Assembly (NCBI GenBank): GCA_009929055.1
Contig: SABI01000129.1
Location: 1-6,874 of the forward strand
DNA: 6,874 nucleotides
DNA from: Spirochaetia bacterium
Lineage (GTDB): Bacteria > Spirochaetota > Spirochaetia > Sphaerochaetales > Sphaerochaetaceae
Direction of reading: 5' to 3'
The notes below the pieces were generated by a model, which saw only the letters and a program-made list of their open reading frames with translations, was not told the origin of the DNA and ran no database searches. The translations under genes were made by a program, and so were the position numbers. Position 1 is the stretch's first letter. Every line of letters starts with the position of its first letter. Positions 6,341 to 6,874 of the stretch are shown piece by piece.

Positions 6341-6874
6341 ATGATTACGATAAATTTTTCCCTCTTAAACCCACTCGAAATTGCTATACACGACTCCCTA
6401 AGCTCATATGCTAAGAGCCATGAGACGATTCGTATCAAAGAGGCAGCTGATTTGTGTGGGTGTTCTGTTTCAAAGATTTCAAAATTTACAAAAAAATTAG
6501 GCTTTACTAACTACAAACAATATTTAGATTTTTTATATGGAAAAGAGGTTGTTGAAACTCCTAAGTCTACTGAATTAGTACGACTACAAAACTTCATCAA
6601 GAATTTTGACTACAATAAAGTTGAAGAGATGATTGAACTCATCCAAAGTCATGAGAAGATTGTCCTCTTTGGTTATGGTCCTAGCCTCTTGTGTGCCCAG
6701 TATATTGAATATCGTTTACGCACATGTATTAATAAGGTAATTATTGCTGTCTCTGATGATGTCTCTGTTGCCTCAATGACTGATGAAAATTCACTATTGT
6801 TAATATTTACTGTTACTGGAACTTTTCAATCCTTTGAAAAGATCTACAGAGAAACAAAAGCAAAGGGGTGTGAA
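6341..6874 (+). CDS. MurR/RpiR-family transcriptional regulator (3' end cut by window edge)
   Basis: The first 178 codons are present, open to the right edge; family members are usually about 250-290 residues. The N-terminal domain (about 1-75) has an HTH of the RpiR type: IRIKEAADLCGCSVSKISKF (30-49), then KKLGFTNYKQY. From about 105 a sugar isomerase (SIS) fold begins with KIVLFGYGPSLLCAQYIEYR (106-125), where RpiR proteins bind phosphosugars. The SIS phosphate motif, usually like SxSGxT, reads TVTGTF (157-162), so ligand contacts may differ. The gene is divergent from the operon and shares its control region, so it is the likely local regulator. Upstream in-frame codons meet a stop at 6332-6334, which fixes ATG 6341. 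No Shine-Dalgarno is present at a usable distance. The family call is firm; the ligand is unknown. Confidence 0.9.
   Translation, partial: MITINFSLLNPLEIAIHDSLSSYAKSHETIRIKEAADLCGCSVSKISKFTKKLGFTNYKQYLDFLYGKEVVETPKSTELVRLQNFIKNFDYNKVEEMIELIQSHEKIVLFGYGPSLLCAQYIEYRLRTCINKVIIAVSDDVSVASMTDENSLLLIFTVTGTFQSFEKIYRETKAKGCE

Noticed and set aside
1..6874. CRISPR arrays, insertion sequences, tRNA or rRNA genes.
   Set aside because: No regularly spaced repeats, transposase-like frame, terminal repeats or RNA gene pattern was seen on either strand.

Overview
This AT-rich window (well under half G+C by eye) uses strong Shine-Dalgarno sequences (AGGAGG, AAGGAG) and the standard bacterial code with TGA as a stop. 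Together with a MurR/RpiR-type regulator, this suggests a low-GC Gram-positive host (Bacillota or a relative). The sequence does not settle genus or species.

Layout: from about 6180 down to the left edge, six genes read leftward as one operon. They are an FAD-linked oxidoreductase of the alkyldihydroxyacetone-phosphate synthase type (4634-6106, TTG start), an MFS transporter (3224-4528), an ETF beta subunit (2433-3227), an ETF alpha subunit (1474-2430), a short-chain dehydrogenase (708-1487) and the N-terminal half of an FGGY sugar kinase (1-671, cut by the window edge). The transporter, both ETF genes and the dehydrogenase overlap or are 2 nt apart. Only the first junction has a long spacer (105 nt), which holds a strong hairpin. 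A divergent RpiR-type regulator starts at 6341 and runs off the right edge. The 234-nt divergent region carries a good leftward promoter (TTGACG-17-TACAAT) and two near-identical palindromes, TGGAAAACTTTCCA and TGGAAAATTTTCTA, exactly 40 bp apart.

The gene set matches, protein by protein, the poorly characterised Escherichia coli ygc locus: ygcU (FAD oxidoreductase), ygcS (MFS), ygcR and ygcQ (ETF subunits), ygcW (SDR) and ygcE (sugar kinase). This match is from memory of the protein families; no search was run. The E. coli locus also has a GlpP-like protein (YgcP), a FixC-like flavoprotein (YgcN) and a ferredoxin-like protein (YgcO). None of these is in this window, and an RpiR protein takes the regulator position.

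Inferred working model: YgcS imports a small polyol, sugar or sugar acid. YgcU oxidises a hydroxyl group and passes electrons to YgcRQ. YgcW carries out an NAD(P)-linked oxidation or reduction at the same or another carbon, and YgcE phosphorylates the product for central metabolism. The RpiR protein would sense a phosphorylated intermediate and act through the twin palindromes. I know of no established substrate for this pathway, so the cluster is a good candidate for an undescribed catabolic route with ETF-linked sugar or polyol oxidation.
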